Assembly (NCBI GenBank): GCA_964389805.1
Contig: CAYMFU010000345.1
Location: 1 to 36,623, forward strand
DNA: 36,623 nt
Direction of reading: 5' to 3'
From: JAGTVG01 sp964389805
GTDB taxonomy: Bacteria > Bacteroidota > Bacteroidia > Cytophagales > Cyclobacteriaceae
Shown one piece after another: positions 1 to 8,129 of the stretch (the first letter of the stretch is position 1; the number at the start of each line of letters is the position of its first letter). The notes beneath the pieces were generated by a model that ran no database searches, was not told the origin of the DNA, and saw nothing but the letters and a program-made list of their open reading frames with translations. A program made the position numbers and the translations under genes.

Positions 1-442
1 TTACAGTTATTCTACTGGTGTCCCTGGGCCTGTCTACACCTCTGCCGGTATACACCAACTCCCTCTTTTGGTCAAATATATAAAAATTAGGAGTTCGTAA
101 AGCTCCGTATTTTATTGCTACCTCCTGTGTGCTGTCATACAAATACTTCCACGGAAAATTATGTTCGTCCATCCTTTTGACCATATGATCAAAATCATCA
201 TCCGGATACGTATTCGGACTATTGCTGTTTATGCTGACGAAAACTACTCCTTTATCAGCAAATTTTAAGGCCGTAGTCCTGGTTATTTCATCTGAACCTA
301 TGACATATGGACAATGGTTGCAGGTAAAGAAAATAACGAGATATTTTGCGTCATTGAAGCTGGAAAGCGAATAATTATTTCCATCTGTTGCTTTTAAGTT
401 AAATTCTGGGGCTTTGTCGCCTATCTTTAGTGTGAAAGACAT
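1..442 (-). CDS. Thioredoxin-fold peroxiredoxin-like protein (C-terminus cut by window edge)
   Basis: Read on the minus strand from an ATG at 442, giving 147 codons before the window ends. The product begins MSFTLKIGDKAPEFNL, a typical AhpC/TSA-TlpA start, and continues with FFTCNHCPYV, which carries a CxxC active site. A TPNFYIFD segment supplies the cis-proline loop. The TCNHCPYV signature is characteristic of the PRX_like1 thioredoxin-fold group, whose members are roughly 180-200 residues, so about 40 residues are missing here. No signal peptide is visible, so it is probably cytoplasmic. The exact substrate is unknown; a thiol-disulfide or peroxide-reducing role is inferred from the fold. 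It is divergent from the amidohydrolase gene at 580. Confidence 0.88.
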   Translation of the reverse strand, partial: MSFTLKIGDKAPEFNLKATDGNNYSLSSFNDAKYLVIFFTCNHCPYVIGSDEITRTTALKFADKGVVFVSINSNSPNTYPDDDFDHMVKRMDEHNFPWKYLYDSTQEVAIKYGALRTPNFYIFDQKRELVYTGRGVDRPRDTSRITV

Positions 443-579
443 AAATATTTGATTTGGTTTACAATTATAAAATTAACAATTTCATCCCTCATGTCTTAGG
501 TTTCTTCCATTTTGAAATAAATATCATTTTTCGGGTTTATTGTATATCATTGCATTGAAAAACAGCCAATTTTATTGTT

Positions 580-2277
580 ATGAAGTTGAATAAATATACC
601 CCTTTCATCTTAATTATAATATTGTTTTTAATATCCTGTACAGAGAAACAAGTTGCGGATCTCGTGATTACCAATGGTATTATACATACGGTAGATGATA
701 AGAACAGCATTGTAGAAGCCGTAGCTTTAAAGGATGGAAAGATCCTGGAAACTGGTTCCTCGAAAAGGATTAATTCCTACGTTGGAGAAGAGACAAAAAC
801 TGTTGATCTCAACGGCAGGCTAATGACTCCTGGATTGATCGAAGGACATGGACATTTCATGGGTATGGGCTATAGCCTGATGTCACTGAACCTGATGGGC
901 ACCTCAAGTTATGAACAGGTAGTTGACAAGGTCAGGGCGGCCGTAGAAGAATCTGAACCTGGTGAATGGATCCTTGGGCGTGGATGGCATCAAAGTAAAT
1001 GGTCTCAGATTTCAGGAATGGAAGTAAAAGGATTTCCAACACATCAAATGCTAAGCGAAGCCTCACCCGATAATCCTGTAGTACTGCGGCATGCAAGTGG
1101 CCATGCCCTGCTGGCAAATGCAAAAGCTATGGAAATCGCTAATATTACCTCAGAAACTAATTTTGAAGAAGGAGGAGAAATCATTAAAGATCAGGATGGG
1201 AATCCTACCGGTATTTTCAATGAATCAGCTCAGGGATTAATCGGGCGATTCATCCCTGAGAATAGTGAAGAAAGCGATAGAAAAGCCTTTGAACTAGCTA
1301 GCCGGAATTGCCTTGAAAACGGCATCACCTCCTTTCACGACGCAGGGGAAGGTGAAGGGATAATAAACCTGATGAAAAGGATATTGAATGAAGAAGGATT
1401 CTCTACAAGGCTATATATTATGTTATCCGGTGGTAGCAAGGCTCTATTGGATTCGTATTTTTCGACAGGACCTGAGATAGGATTAGGAAATGATTTTTTA
1501 ACCATCCGGTCGATAAAACTATTTATTGATGGCGCACTGGGATCGCGGGGAGCCTGGTTGATAGAACCTTATTCAGATATGCCAGGACATTATGGACACG
1601 CAGTAAGTGAATTGTCATATCTGCAGGAAGTATGCAATGATGCTATTCAAAAAGGATTTCAGGTCTGTACCCATGCCATTGGTGACCGGGGGAATAAGGA
1701 GGTCCTGGATATTTATGAAAAAGCCTATCAGAATAATCCGGATCAAATTGATGCCAGGTTTCGAATAGAGCATTCCCAGCACCTTACAGAATCAGATATT
1801 CCAAGATTTGCCAGTCTCGGAATTATACCAGCCATGCAGGCAATACATATGTCATCCGACAGACCCTGGGCAATCGACAGACTGGGTGAAGAAAGAATCC
1901 TGGAAGGAGCCTATGTCTGGCAGAATTTGTTGCAATCCGGTGCCAGAATTATAAACGGTACGGATGTACCGGTAGAGCCTCTTTCCCCTGTCCAGTGTTT
2001 TTACGCCTCCGTTTCAAGAAAAACACTCCAGGGCTTACCTCCTGGTGGATATGAACCAGATCAGAAAATGAGCCGCGAAGAGGCTTTGAGGTCCTATACC
2101 ATCGATGCAGCATTTGGAGCATTTGAAGAAAACATTAAAGGATCTATTGAGGCTGGAAAACTTGCAGATTTCACTGTTTTTTCAAAAGATATAATGGCCA
2201 TACCGGAAGAAGATATCCTGTCAACGAAAATAGATATGACCATTGTAGATGGTAAAATTCTTTATGAACGCCAGTAA
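580..2277 (+). CDS. Lipoprotein amidohydrolase, YtcJ-like (amidohydrolase family 3)
   Basis: A 565-residue protein. The N-terminus is a hydrophobic segment ending in the lipobox LISC, so it should be an envelope-anchored lipoprotein. The metal-dependent hydrolase motifs are in order: GHGHF (His90 and His92), IKLFIDGALGSRGAWL around residues 312-327 (the YtcJ hallmark), THAIGDRGN, RIEHSQ and NGTDVPVEP near the C-terminus. The beta-sandwich ends (VITNGIIHTVD and IVDGKILYER) are also present. The family hydrolyses amide or formamide-type substrates; the substrate here cannot be read from the sequence. It appears monocistronic, with a long AT-rich gap downstream. The start ATG directly precedes the signal peptide. 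Confidence 0.92.
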   Translation: MKLNKYTPFILIIILFLISCTEKQVADLVITNGIIHTVDDKNSIVEAVALKDGKILETGSSKRINSYVGEETKTVDLNGRLMTPGLIEGHGHFMGMGYSLMSLNLMGTSSYEQVVDKVRAAVEESEPGEWILGRGWHQSKWSQISGMEVKGFPTHQMLSEASPDNPVVLRHASGHALLANAKAMEIANITSETNFEEGGEIIKDQDGNPTGIFNESAQGLIGRFIPENSEESDRKAFELASRNCLENGITSFHDAGEGEGIINLMKRILNEEGFSTRLYIMLSGGSKALLDSYFSTGPEIGLGNDFLTIRSIKLFIDGALGSRGAWLIEPYSDMPGHYGHAVSELSYLQEVCNDAIQKGFQVCTHAIGDRGNKEVLDIYEKAYQNNPDQIDARFRIEHSQHLTESDIPRFASLGIIPAMQAIHMSSDRPWAIDRLGEERILEGAYVWQNLLQSGARIINGTDVPVEPLSPVQCFYASVSRKTLQGLPPGGYEPDQKMSREEALRSYTIDAAFGAFEENIKGSIEAGKLADFTVFSKDIMAIPEEDILSTKIDMTIVDGKILYERQ

Positions 2278-2831
2278 ATTTTACCCCTTCTCCTGAAACC
2301 TGGACAAAAAATAAACGTACGATATTTATAGAAATATACATATTTCGTAATCTATTTATTTATTTGTCTAATGCTTGACAGGAATGTAGACAGGTCATAC
2401 AATATCAAGTTCACAGCAATAAAATCAATGGAAAATATTCTCATAAACGAAGAATAACTTTATCAATTAAGATTGAATTTTTTAATTTTTATGAATTTGA
2501 ATAAGGGTATTTGGCATATTGTTTGTCGTAACTATGTAAACAGAATAAAATAGCCATGAGAAATAATAATTATTATAAGTCAAAGAAATATCTGAGCAGG
2601 AATGGACATTTCAGCTCGAGAGATCCGGAACACCAAAATTTTGACAGCCTGGACACTTTTCACGATTTTACAAATATCCGGATTATCAACCATTACAGGA
2701 AAATCGGGGAGGAGATCATGACAAGGAATTTCTGGAAATAAACTAATCAAGATCTTAGATTGGAATCCCAATTGAAAAGTAGCTGATTCCCTTAGTGAGA
2801 ATATATCATCATTGAATTGAATGTATATTTT
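2278..2831. other. AT-rich intergenic stretch with one doubtful small ORF
   Basis: This 554-base stretch separates the amidohydrolase stop from the stop of a minus-strand gene. A perfect inverted repeat GAAATAT-AC-ATATTTC lies at 2331-2346, shortly after the amidohydrolase, and could fold in the transcript end; it lacks a strong U-tract. A 61-codon reading frame (2556-2741) is listed separately with low confidence. I see no tRNA, no IS end and no tandem repeat. Confidence 0.5.
2556..2741 (+). CDS. Doubtful small ORF, 61 residues
   Basis: An ATG-started frame encoding a very hydrophilic peptide, MRNNNYYKSKKYLSRNG onward, rich in Asn, Lys, Arg, His and Tyr. It has no hydrophobic segment, recognisable domain or signal peptide. 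An overlapping minus-strand frame of similar length (2580-2771) exists, so chance cannot be excluded. It is listed only because it sits in an otherwise empty 554-base gap. I do not recognise it. Confidence 0.2.
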   Translation: MRNNNYYKSKKYLSRNGHFSSRDPEHQNFDSLDTFHDFTNIRIINHYRKIGEEIMTRNFWK

Positions 2832-3659
2832 TCAATCACTGAATTTTGCCCGTTTCAGGATTTCGTTCATGTCTACTTTCAATCCATTGTAATATGCATA
2901 TTCGCGGTAGCTTTCAACAATCTGAAGAGCGATTTCATATTCTGTTGCCCTAAGTATGAATCCCCTGGATGGTTTAAATTCCGAAATAAAGTTATCCAGT
3001 GCCTCCCCTTCCAGATCAGTTATCCTGCTGACCAGTTTTGGATTATATTTATCTTCGGAAGTCTTCCTTTGTACCAATTCAACCTCTTCCTGCATTTTAA
3101 GCATAAGTTCTTCTTCGAGGATTTTTCCCAATTTTTTCTCCTGCTTAGCTCTTTTGCTGAATAAATTTGCGAATGCTTCTACATAACCGCTTCCACCATT
3201 AGGCAGAACATTCCAGTATGATGCACCCGGTGCACCCTTAGTGTTCCCCAATCTAATCGTATCTCTTGGAATATCCTTCAGATAAAATCCCTTCATAGGA
3301 TCATTTGCATAAAAATCCATACTTTCCAGTAAATATGCTTTTGGTTCCAATTTAATGACCTGGTAGGAATTGTTCTTTATAGAATCATTTAGTACCATGT
3401 AAAAATTGCTATACCCAACAGCGGTAAACTTTATGGAGTCTCCACGATTTGTAGTGAATGAAAAATTTCCATTATCATCAGCTGAAGTTCCGGTATTCAG
3501 ACTTATGTCAATAATATGAACAAATGGAATTCTTTCACTCGATTTGGCATCATATATAATCCCGCGGATTTTGACTTTTTCGATAGAGTTTATATCCTGA
3601 GCATTAACCAAAAATGGTAAAAATAAAATAAATGCTATATGTGAAATTCTACTCCTCAC
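2832..3659 (-). CDS. Secreted protein with carboxypeptidase-like regulatory (CarboxypepD_reg) domain
   Basis: A 275-residue product. Residues 1-20 form a Sec signal peptide with a likely cut after VNAQ. Residues about 28-110 match the Bacteroidota CarboxypepD_reg beta-sandwich: KIRGIIYDAKSSERIPFVHI, then a TGTSADDNGNFSF turn and FTAVGYSNF. The remainder is charged and helical (KRAKQEKKLGKILEEELMLKMQEE) with no TonB-dependent receptor plug or barrel, so it is a stand-alone periplasmic or surface protein rather than a SusC-type receptor. No enzyme motif is seen. Its 5' end lies about 60 bases downstream of the racemase stop, so co-transcription is possible. Confidence 0.78.
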   Translation of the reverse strand: MRSRISHIAFILFLPFLVNAQDINSIEKVKIRGIIYDAKSSERIPFVHIIDISLNTGTSADDNGNFSFTTNRGDSIKFTAVGYSNFYMVLNDSIKNNSYQVIKLEPKAYLLESMDFYANDPMKGFYLKDIPRDTIRLGNTKGAPGASYWNVLPNGGSGYVEAFANLFSKRAKQEKKLGKILEEELMLKMQEEVELVQRKTSEDKYNPKLVSRITDLEGEALDNFISEFKPSRGFILRATEYEIALQIVESYREYAYYNGLKVDMNEILKRAKFSD

Positions 3660-3718
3660 CTTATATCTTAACGAATATACTCAACTCTCCGACCTAAATT
3701 TAACCAATTATTTACAGT

Positions 3719-4414
3719 CTATATACCTATTATGAAATTTACAGCAGATTTAGCATGAATATCGGTTGTATCAATAACAGGAATATCACAATGACCTTGT
3801 TTGATGAGCAGGGGGATCTCTGTACACCCTAATATTATGGTTTCAATACCCTCTGACTGCATTTGTTGTATAATTGTCAATACCGTGTTTCTGGAATCAT
3901 CCTTAATAATTCCCTTAACTAATTCATCATAAATGATTTTATTAAGCTCATGGATAGATTTTTCTTCAGGCAGGTGCGTTGTTATTCCATATTTATTTTT
4001 TAATCTATCCGTGTAGGTATCCGAGTCCATTAAAAACTTAGTCCCAAGAAGTCCCGCGCTTTTAAAATTACCTTGTAAGAGGACTTCCCCAACTGCATCA
4101 GCAATATGTAGTAAAGGGATATTTACTTGTTTTTCTATATAACCGGCACATTCGTGCATAGTATTGGAACAGATCAATAAACAATCGGCTCCTGCATCTG
4201 CCAATTTTTTTCCTGCATCCGCCATAAGGACATTTAGCCTATCCCATTCAGAATTGTTCTGCAGCAATTCAATTTCCTCAAAATCGAATGAATACATCAA
4301 TATACTTGCTGAGTGGTTTCTCCCCAAGCGTGAATTTATATCTGTATTTATTATGTGATAATACGTTTGAGTGGATTGCCAGCTTAATCCTCCGATCAAT
4401 CCTAATGTTCTCAT
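3719..4414 (-). CDS. Aspartate/glutamate racemase family protein
   Basis: Interconverts L- and D-aspartate or glutamate, or a related amino acid, by a PLP-independent two-cysteine mechanism. I prefer the ATG at 4414, which gives MRTLGLIGGLSWQST, the usual start of the YgeA-like family (231 residues); upstream ATGs at 4420 and 4438 would add a few extra residues. The two catalytic cysteines lie in LLICSNTMH and IILGCTEIPLL. HIADAVG and GLLGTKFLMDS are also family-typical. No signal peptide, so cytosolic. It is divergent from the branching-enzyme gene at 4520, with about 105 bases between starts. The product could feed peptidoglycan or D-amino-acid metabolism; substrate preference cannot be told. 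Confidence 0.9.
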   Translation of the reverse strand: MRTLGLIGGLSWQSTQTYYHIINTDINSRLGRNHSASILMYSFDFEEIELLQNNSEWDRLNVLMADAGKKLADAGADCLLICSNTMHECAGYIEKQVNIPLLHIADAVGEVLLQGNFKSAGLLGTKFLMDSDTYTDRLKNKYGITTHLPEEKSIHELNKIIYDELVKGIIKDDSRNTVLTIIQQMQSEGIETIILGCTEIPLLIKQGHCDIPVIDTTDIHAKSAVNFIIGI

Positions 4415-4519
4415 ATCCATGAATTTACTATGATGCAAAGAAAATAAAAATAAATGTCTTTGCTTAGTGATTGGGAAATATCAATAGGATTGTTATTTTC
4501 ATTTTTCAAACAACTTGAC

Positions 4520-6535
4520 ATGAGCAAAAAAAATATTCCCATTCTTGTAAAAGACGATCCCTGGTTGGAACCCTATACAGAAGTGATCTCTGACCGTATC
4601 GGTAGATTTAACAATTTTTTACAGTCTATAGAAAAAGAAGCTGGTTCCATACAGGCATTTTCGGGGGCCTATGACTATATGGGTATCAATTATGATAAGA
4701 AGAAGAAAGGATGGTGGTATAGGGAGTGGGCCCCAGCAGCCAGGTCATTGAGTCTGATCGGTGACTTTAACCATTGGCAAAGGGATGCTAATCCACTATA
4801 TAAGAATGATCAGGGGATCTGGGAAGCCTTTATTGATGGGGATACCTTAAAGCATGGGGATAAGGTGAAGGTGCATGTAATTGCTGATAATTCGGAAAGA
4901 GACAGGATTCCGGCGTACATCAGGCGTACTGTCCAGGATCCTGATAGCCATGATTTTTCCGGCCAAGTTTGGGGACCGGATGTGGAGTTTAAATGGACAG
5001 ATAAGGGATTCAAATTAAGTCCCATAAAAGAAGCTCCCATCATTTATGAAGTGCATATTGGTATGGCACAGGAAAAAGAAGGGGTAGGGACTTACCTGGA
5101 ATTTAAAGATGAGGTATTGCCCAGGATAAAAGATCTTGGATATAATGCCATACAATTTATGGCCATACAGGAGCACCCTTATTATGGTTCTTTTGGATAT
5201 CATGTCTCAAGTTTTTTTGCCCCCACAAGTCGTTTTGGAACTCCGGAGGACCTGAAATGCCTGGTAAACGAAGCTCACAAAATGGGAATCGCAGTGATCA
5301 TTGACATCGTTCACTCACACGCTGTTAAAAATATTGCCGAAGGACTAAACGAATTTGATGGTTCCGATGATCAGTATTTTCATCCTGGAGGAAGAGGCAT
5401 ACACAGTGCATGGGATTCCAAATTGTTTAATTATGGAAAATGGGAGGTCCAGCAATTCTTGTTATCGAATCTAACCTATTGGCTTAAAGAGTTTCATGTA
5501 GATGGATTCCGTTTTGATGGAGTTACCTCCATGATGTATTTTCATCATGGCAATTTCACCAGTTTTGATCATTATGATAAATATTTTGTTGATGGAGTGG
5601 AATGGGACGCACTCTTATATCTACAACTGGCCAATGAACTTACTCATAAGGTCAGGAAGGACGCCATTACCATTGCAGAAGATATGAGCGGTATGCCAGG
5701 ACTTTGTAGGAAACAAAAGGAAGGAGGCATAGGTTTCGATTTCAGATTAGGAATGGGAATCCCGGATTTCTGGATTAAATATCTTAAAGAGATGAGTGAT
5801 GAAGACTGGAACATCCATGAATTGTGGCAGACTATGGTTAATCGCCGCTGGAAGGAAAAAACTATTGCTTATGCAGAATCACACGACCAGGCCATCGTGG
5901 GCGACAAGACAGTAGCTTTCTGGTTGATGGATAAAGAAATGTATTTTCATATGCAGGTGAATGACGAGAATTATATGATCGACAGGGGGATAGCACTGCA
6001 CAAAATGATCCGTTTTTTTACCATAGCTCTTGGCGGGGAAGGATATCTGAACTTTATTGGAAACGAGTTCGGACATCCGGAGTGGATTGACTTTCCCCGG
6101 GAAGGGAACAACTGGAGTTATAAATATTCCAGGAGGCAATGGTCTCTGGTGGATAATGAAAATTTGAAGTATAAGTATCTTTATAAGTTTGACAAAGATA
6201 TGATCAGTTTGATCAAGGAACACAAAATACTTGAATCACTGCCTGCACGACAGCTGAATATGGACGATATAAATAAAGCTGTAATATTTGAGCGAAATAA
6301 CCTGATCTTTCTATTTAATTTTCATCCATCGCATTCAATTCCTGACTATCGTTTTTCGGCCCCTATGGAGGGTAATTACAGGGTAATATTAAATTCAGAC
6401 GAGGCAAAATATGGAGGATTTGAAAGGGTTGACATGAGTATCCTATATCCGGTACATAAGGATGATGGTTATCAGAAATTGAGCATCTACCTGCCAAACC
6501 GGACAGCGCTTGTATTGGAAAGGCAGCCGGATTAG
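4520..6535 (+). CDS. glgB: 1,4-alpha-glucan branching enzyme, eukaryotic-type (GH13_8-like)
   Basis: Makes alpha-1,6 branches in an alpha-1,4-glucan. An N-terminal CBM48-like domain (RSLSLIGDFNHWQ) is followed by the GH13 barrel. The four conserved regions are visible: IIDIVHSHAV; DGFRFDGVTSM with the nucleophile Asp333; IAEDMSGMPG with the acid/base Glu387; and AESHDQ with Asp456. The wording of these motifs resembles eukaryotic GBE1 and Bacteroidota GH13_8 enzymes rather than E. coli GlgB. Length from the ATG at 4520 is 671 residues, normal for the group. An upstream in-frame ATG at 4454 would add a 22-residue hydrophobic stretch that looks like non-coding leader, so I reject it. The gene is convergent with the GT4 gene at 6685. 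Confidence 0.93.
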   Translation: MSKKNIPILVKDDPWLEPYTEVISDRIGRFNNFLQSIEKEAGSIQAFSGAYDYMGINYDKKKKGWWYREWAPAARSLSLIGDFNHWQRDANPLYKNDQGIWEAFIDGDTLKHGDKVKVHVIADNSERDRIPAYIRRTVQDPDSHDFSGQVWGPDVEFKWTDKGFKLSPIKEAPIIYEVHIGMAQEKEGVGTYLEFKDEVLPRIKDLGYNAIQFMAIQEHPYYGSFGYHVSSFFAPTSRFGTPEDLKCLVNEAHKMGIAVIIDIVHSHAVKNIAEGLNEFDGSDDQYFHPGGRGIHSAWDSKLFNYGKWEVQQFLLSNLTYWLKEFHVDGFRFDGVTSMMYFHHGNFTSFDHYDKYFVDGVEWDALLYLQLANELTHKVRKDAITIAEDMSGMPGLCRKQKEGGIGFDFRLGMGIPDFWIKYLKEMSDEDWNIHELWQTMVNRRWKEKTIAYAESHDQAIVGDKTVAFWLMDKEMYFHMQVNDENYMIDRGIALHKMIRFFTIALGGEGYLNFIGNEFGHPEWIDFPREGNNWSYKYSRRQWSLVDNENLKYKYLYKFDKDMISLIKEHKILESLPARQLNMDDINKAVIFERNNLIFLFNFHPSHSIPDYRFSAPMEGNYRVILNSDEAKYGGFERVDMSILYPVHKDDGYQKLSIYLPNRTALVLERQPD

Positions 6536-6684
6536 ATATCATGGGAATTTCTGTTGCCAGGCAGTGAATTCAATTTTCATTTTATTAAATAGTGATTCTT
6601 TGAGGCTGGGTATTTGATGAAAATAGTATTCCCTAAAGCTGATATAGAAAGTAATTTGGCTGTGACCTGTAGTTAAAATGAAAA

Positions 6685-7974
6685 TTATGTCAGCAGTTTT
6701 GTATAAAGCGCACTTATTTTTCTGGCACTTTCTGCCCAGGTGAGTTTTTTCAAATCCTTGTACCCCTGTGTTATGCAGGCTTTATATAGTTTTTCATCGG
6801 TTAGCAGTTCTTGAATGAGTTCCGCAATTTTCTCCGTATCCCAGAAATCCACGGTAAGTGCACTGCTGAGTACCTCTGCTGCACCGGATCTTTTCGATAG
6901 AATTACCGGGATCCCAAATTGTGCAGCTTCCAGTGCGGTAAGGCCAAAGGGTTCAGATACTGAAGGCATACAGAATATGTCAGTAATTGAAAGGATATAA
7001 TGTACTTCTGACCTGTTCAGGAATCCGGTAAAATGAATTTTATGACCTAATTCTGCATAAGCACCTGATTGAATGATCTCTTGCAGTTTATCTCCCTTCC
7101 CGGCAACTACAAACCGTACCTTTTCATTATTTTCTAAGATCCTAGTTGCTGCCTCAAGGAAAAATTCAGGACCTTTCTGCATCGTTACCCTGCCCAGGAA
7201 TAATATAAGTTTTTCTGGGAAATTTTTTTCGGATTTGAATGGTTTAACCTTTTCTATGCCATTGTGTACCGGGAAGATCTTTCCCATGGGTATTTTATAA
7301 AATTCATGGATGATATTTCCGGTATACCGACTTACGGGGATGATCAGATCAGCCTTAAGGAGTGCTTTTTTCTCAATCTTGTAGATCCAGTCAAATTTTT
7401 CCGGTCCTAACCTATCATAATTTAAGGAATGTATATGAAGAACAAGTGGTTTTCCGGATATTTCCTTTAGCATTATTCCGGCCGGACATGTCATCCAGTC
7501 GTGTATATGGATTATATCAAATGAGAGGTTTTCAGCAATCCTCTTTACGATCTCGGTATAATATTTAACCTTTTCAAATACATCAACTCCATAGAGATCG
7601 CTTCTGCTGAATTGATTATGGACCTCGACAATCTGTTTGGTCTTTGTTGATGTTTTTATTTTTGAAATCTTATTACGGATTACCTCTCTGTTCCCTGGAT
7701 ATGGGGATATGTTGAATTCGATCTTTTTTTCCTCTACTACCTTTTCGAATTCCTTCAGCTCTTCTTTTTCAAAAAAGGTTTCAAGCTTTATCCTGCTTAA
7801 GTCAATGATATTTACATTAGGGATGTCCAGATCAGGATCAGCCTTTGGCAGAATAATGGTAAGATCGGTTAAGGGGGATAGTGCTGTACATAGATTATAA
7901 TTCGCAATGCCTAAGCCGCCGCTAATTTCCGGAGGAAATTCCCATCCCAACATCAATACTCTGAGTTTTCTCAT
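6685..7974 (-). CDS. GT4-fold glycosyltransferase, probable glycogen/glucan synthase
   Basis: A 429-residue GT-B glycosyltransferase starting at the ATG at 7974 (MRKLRVLMLGWEFPPEISGG). The WEFPPEISGGLG loop is the nucleotide-sugar synthase type of N-terminal motif. FDIIHIHDWMT and HIHSLNYDRLG lie in the N-domain. The C-domain has LILFLGRVTMQKG and the donor-binding EPFGLTALEAAQFGIPVI (E-x7-E). Its length resembles archaeal and Bacteroidota synthases rather than 470-residue GlgA. The placement between branching enzyme and phosphorylase genes points to glucan chain elongation; this is inference, since GT4 donors and acceptors vary. A minus-strand terminator at 8079-8110 separates it from the phosphorylase gene, so it probably has its own promoter. 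Confidence 0.82.
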   Translation of the reverse strand: MRKLRVLMLGWEFPPEISGGLGIANYNLCTALSPLTDLTIILPKADPDLDIPNVNIIDLSRIKLETFFEKEELKEFEKVVEEKKIEFNISPYPGNREVIRNKISKIKTSTKTKQIVEVHNQFSRSDLYGVDVFEKVKYYTEIVKRIAENLSFDIIHIHDWMTCPAGIMLKEISGKPLVLHIHSLNYDRLGPEKFDWIYKIEKKALLKADLIIPVSRYTGNIIHEFYKIPMGKIFPVHNGIEKVKPFKSEKNFPEKLILFLGRVTMQKGPEFFLEAATRILENNEKVRFVVAGKGDKLQEIIQSGAYAELGHKIHFTGFLNRSEVHYILSITDIFCMPSVSEPFGLTALEAAQFGIPVILSKRSGAAEVLSSALTVDFWDTEKIAELIQELLTDEKLYKACITQGYKDLKKLTWAESARKISALYTKLLT

Positions 7975-8078
7975 TGTTTTACCAGTGGATATAAGTCTCA
8001 AAAGAGGTACTTGTAATCAATATACAAATTATAAAAAAATGGATTAACGAAAAATAGAAAAATCTAAATAAAAGGGAA

Positions 8079-8110
8079 AAAAAGATCCTGTTTGCCAACG
8101 GGATCTTTTT
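8079..8110 (-). terminator. Rho-independent terminator after the phosphorylase gene
   Basis: The left arm AAAAAGATCC (8079-8088) and right arm GGATCTTTTT (8101-8110) pair perfectly around a 12-base loop that can extend the stem. Read on the minus strand, the hairpin is followed by a T-rich run, 20 bases after the phosphorylase stop at 8130. The A/T flanks make it partly bidirectional, but only the minus-strand reading follows a gene end. Confidence 0.85.
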
Positions 8111-8129
8111 AACCAGGGATTATAATTTC

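Noticed and set aside
2817..3164. 115-codon plus-strand frame opposite the CarboxypepD_reg gene
   Set aside because: Antisense to a clear secreted protein. The Phe/Cys/Ser-rich translation has no domain and looks like a shadow frame.
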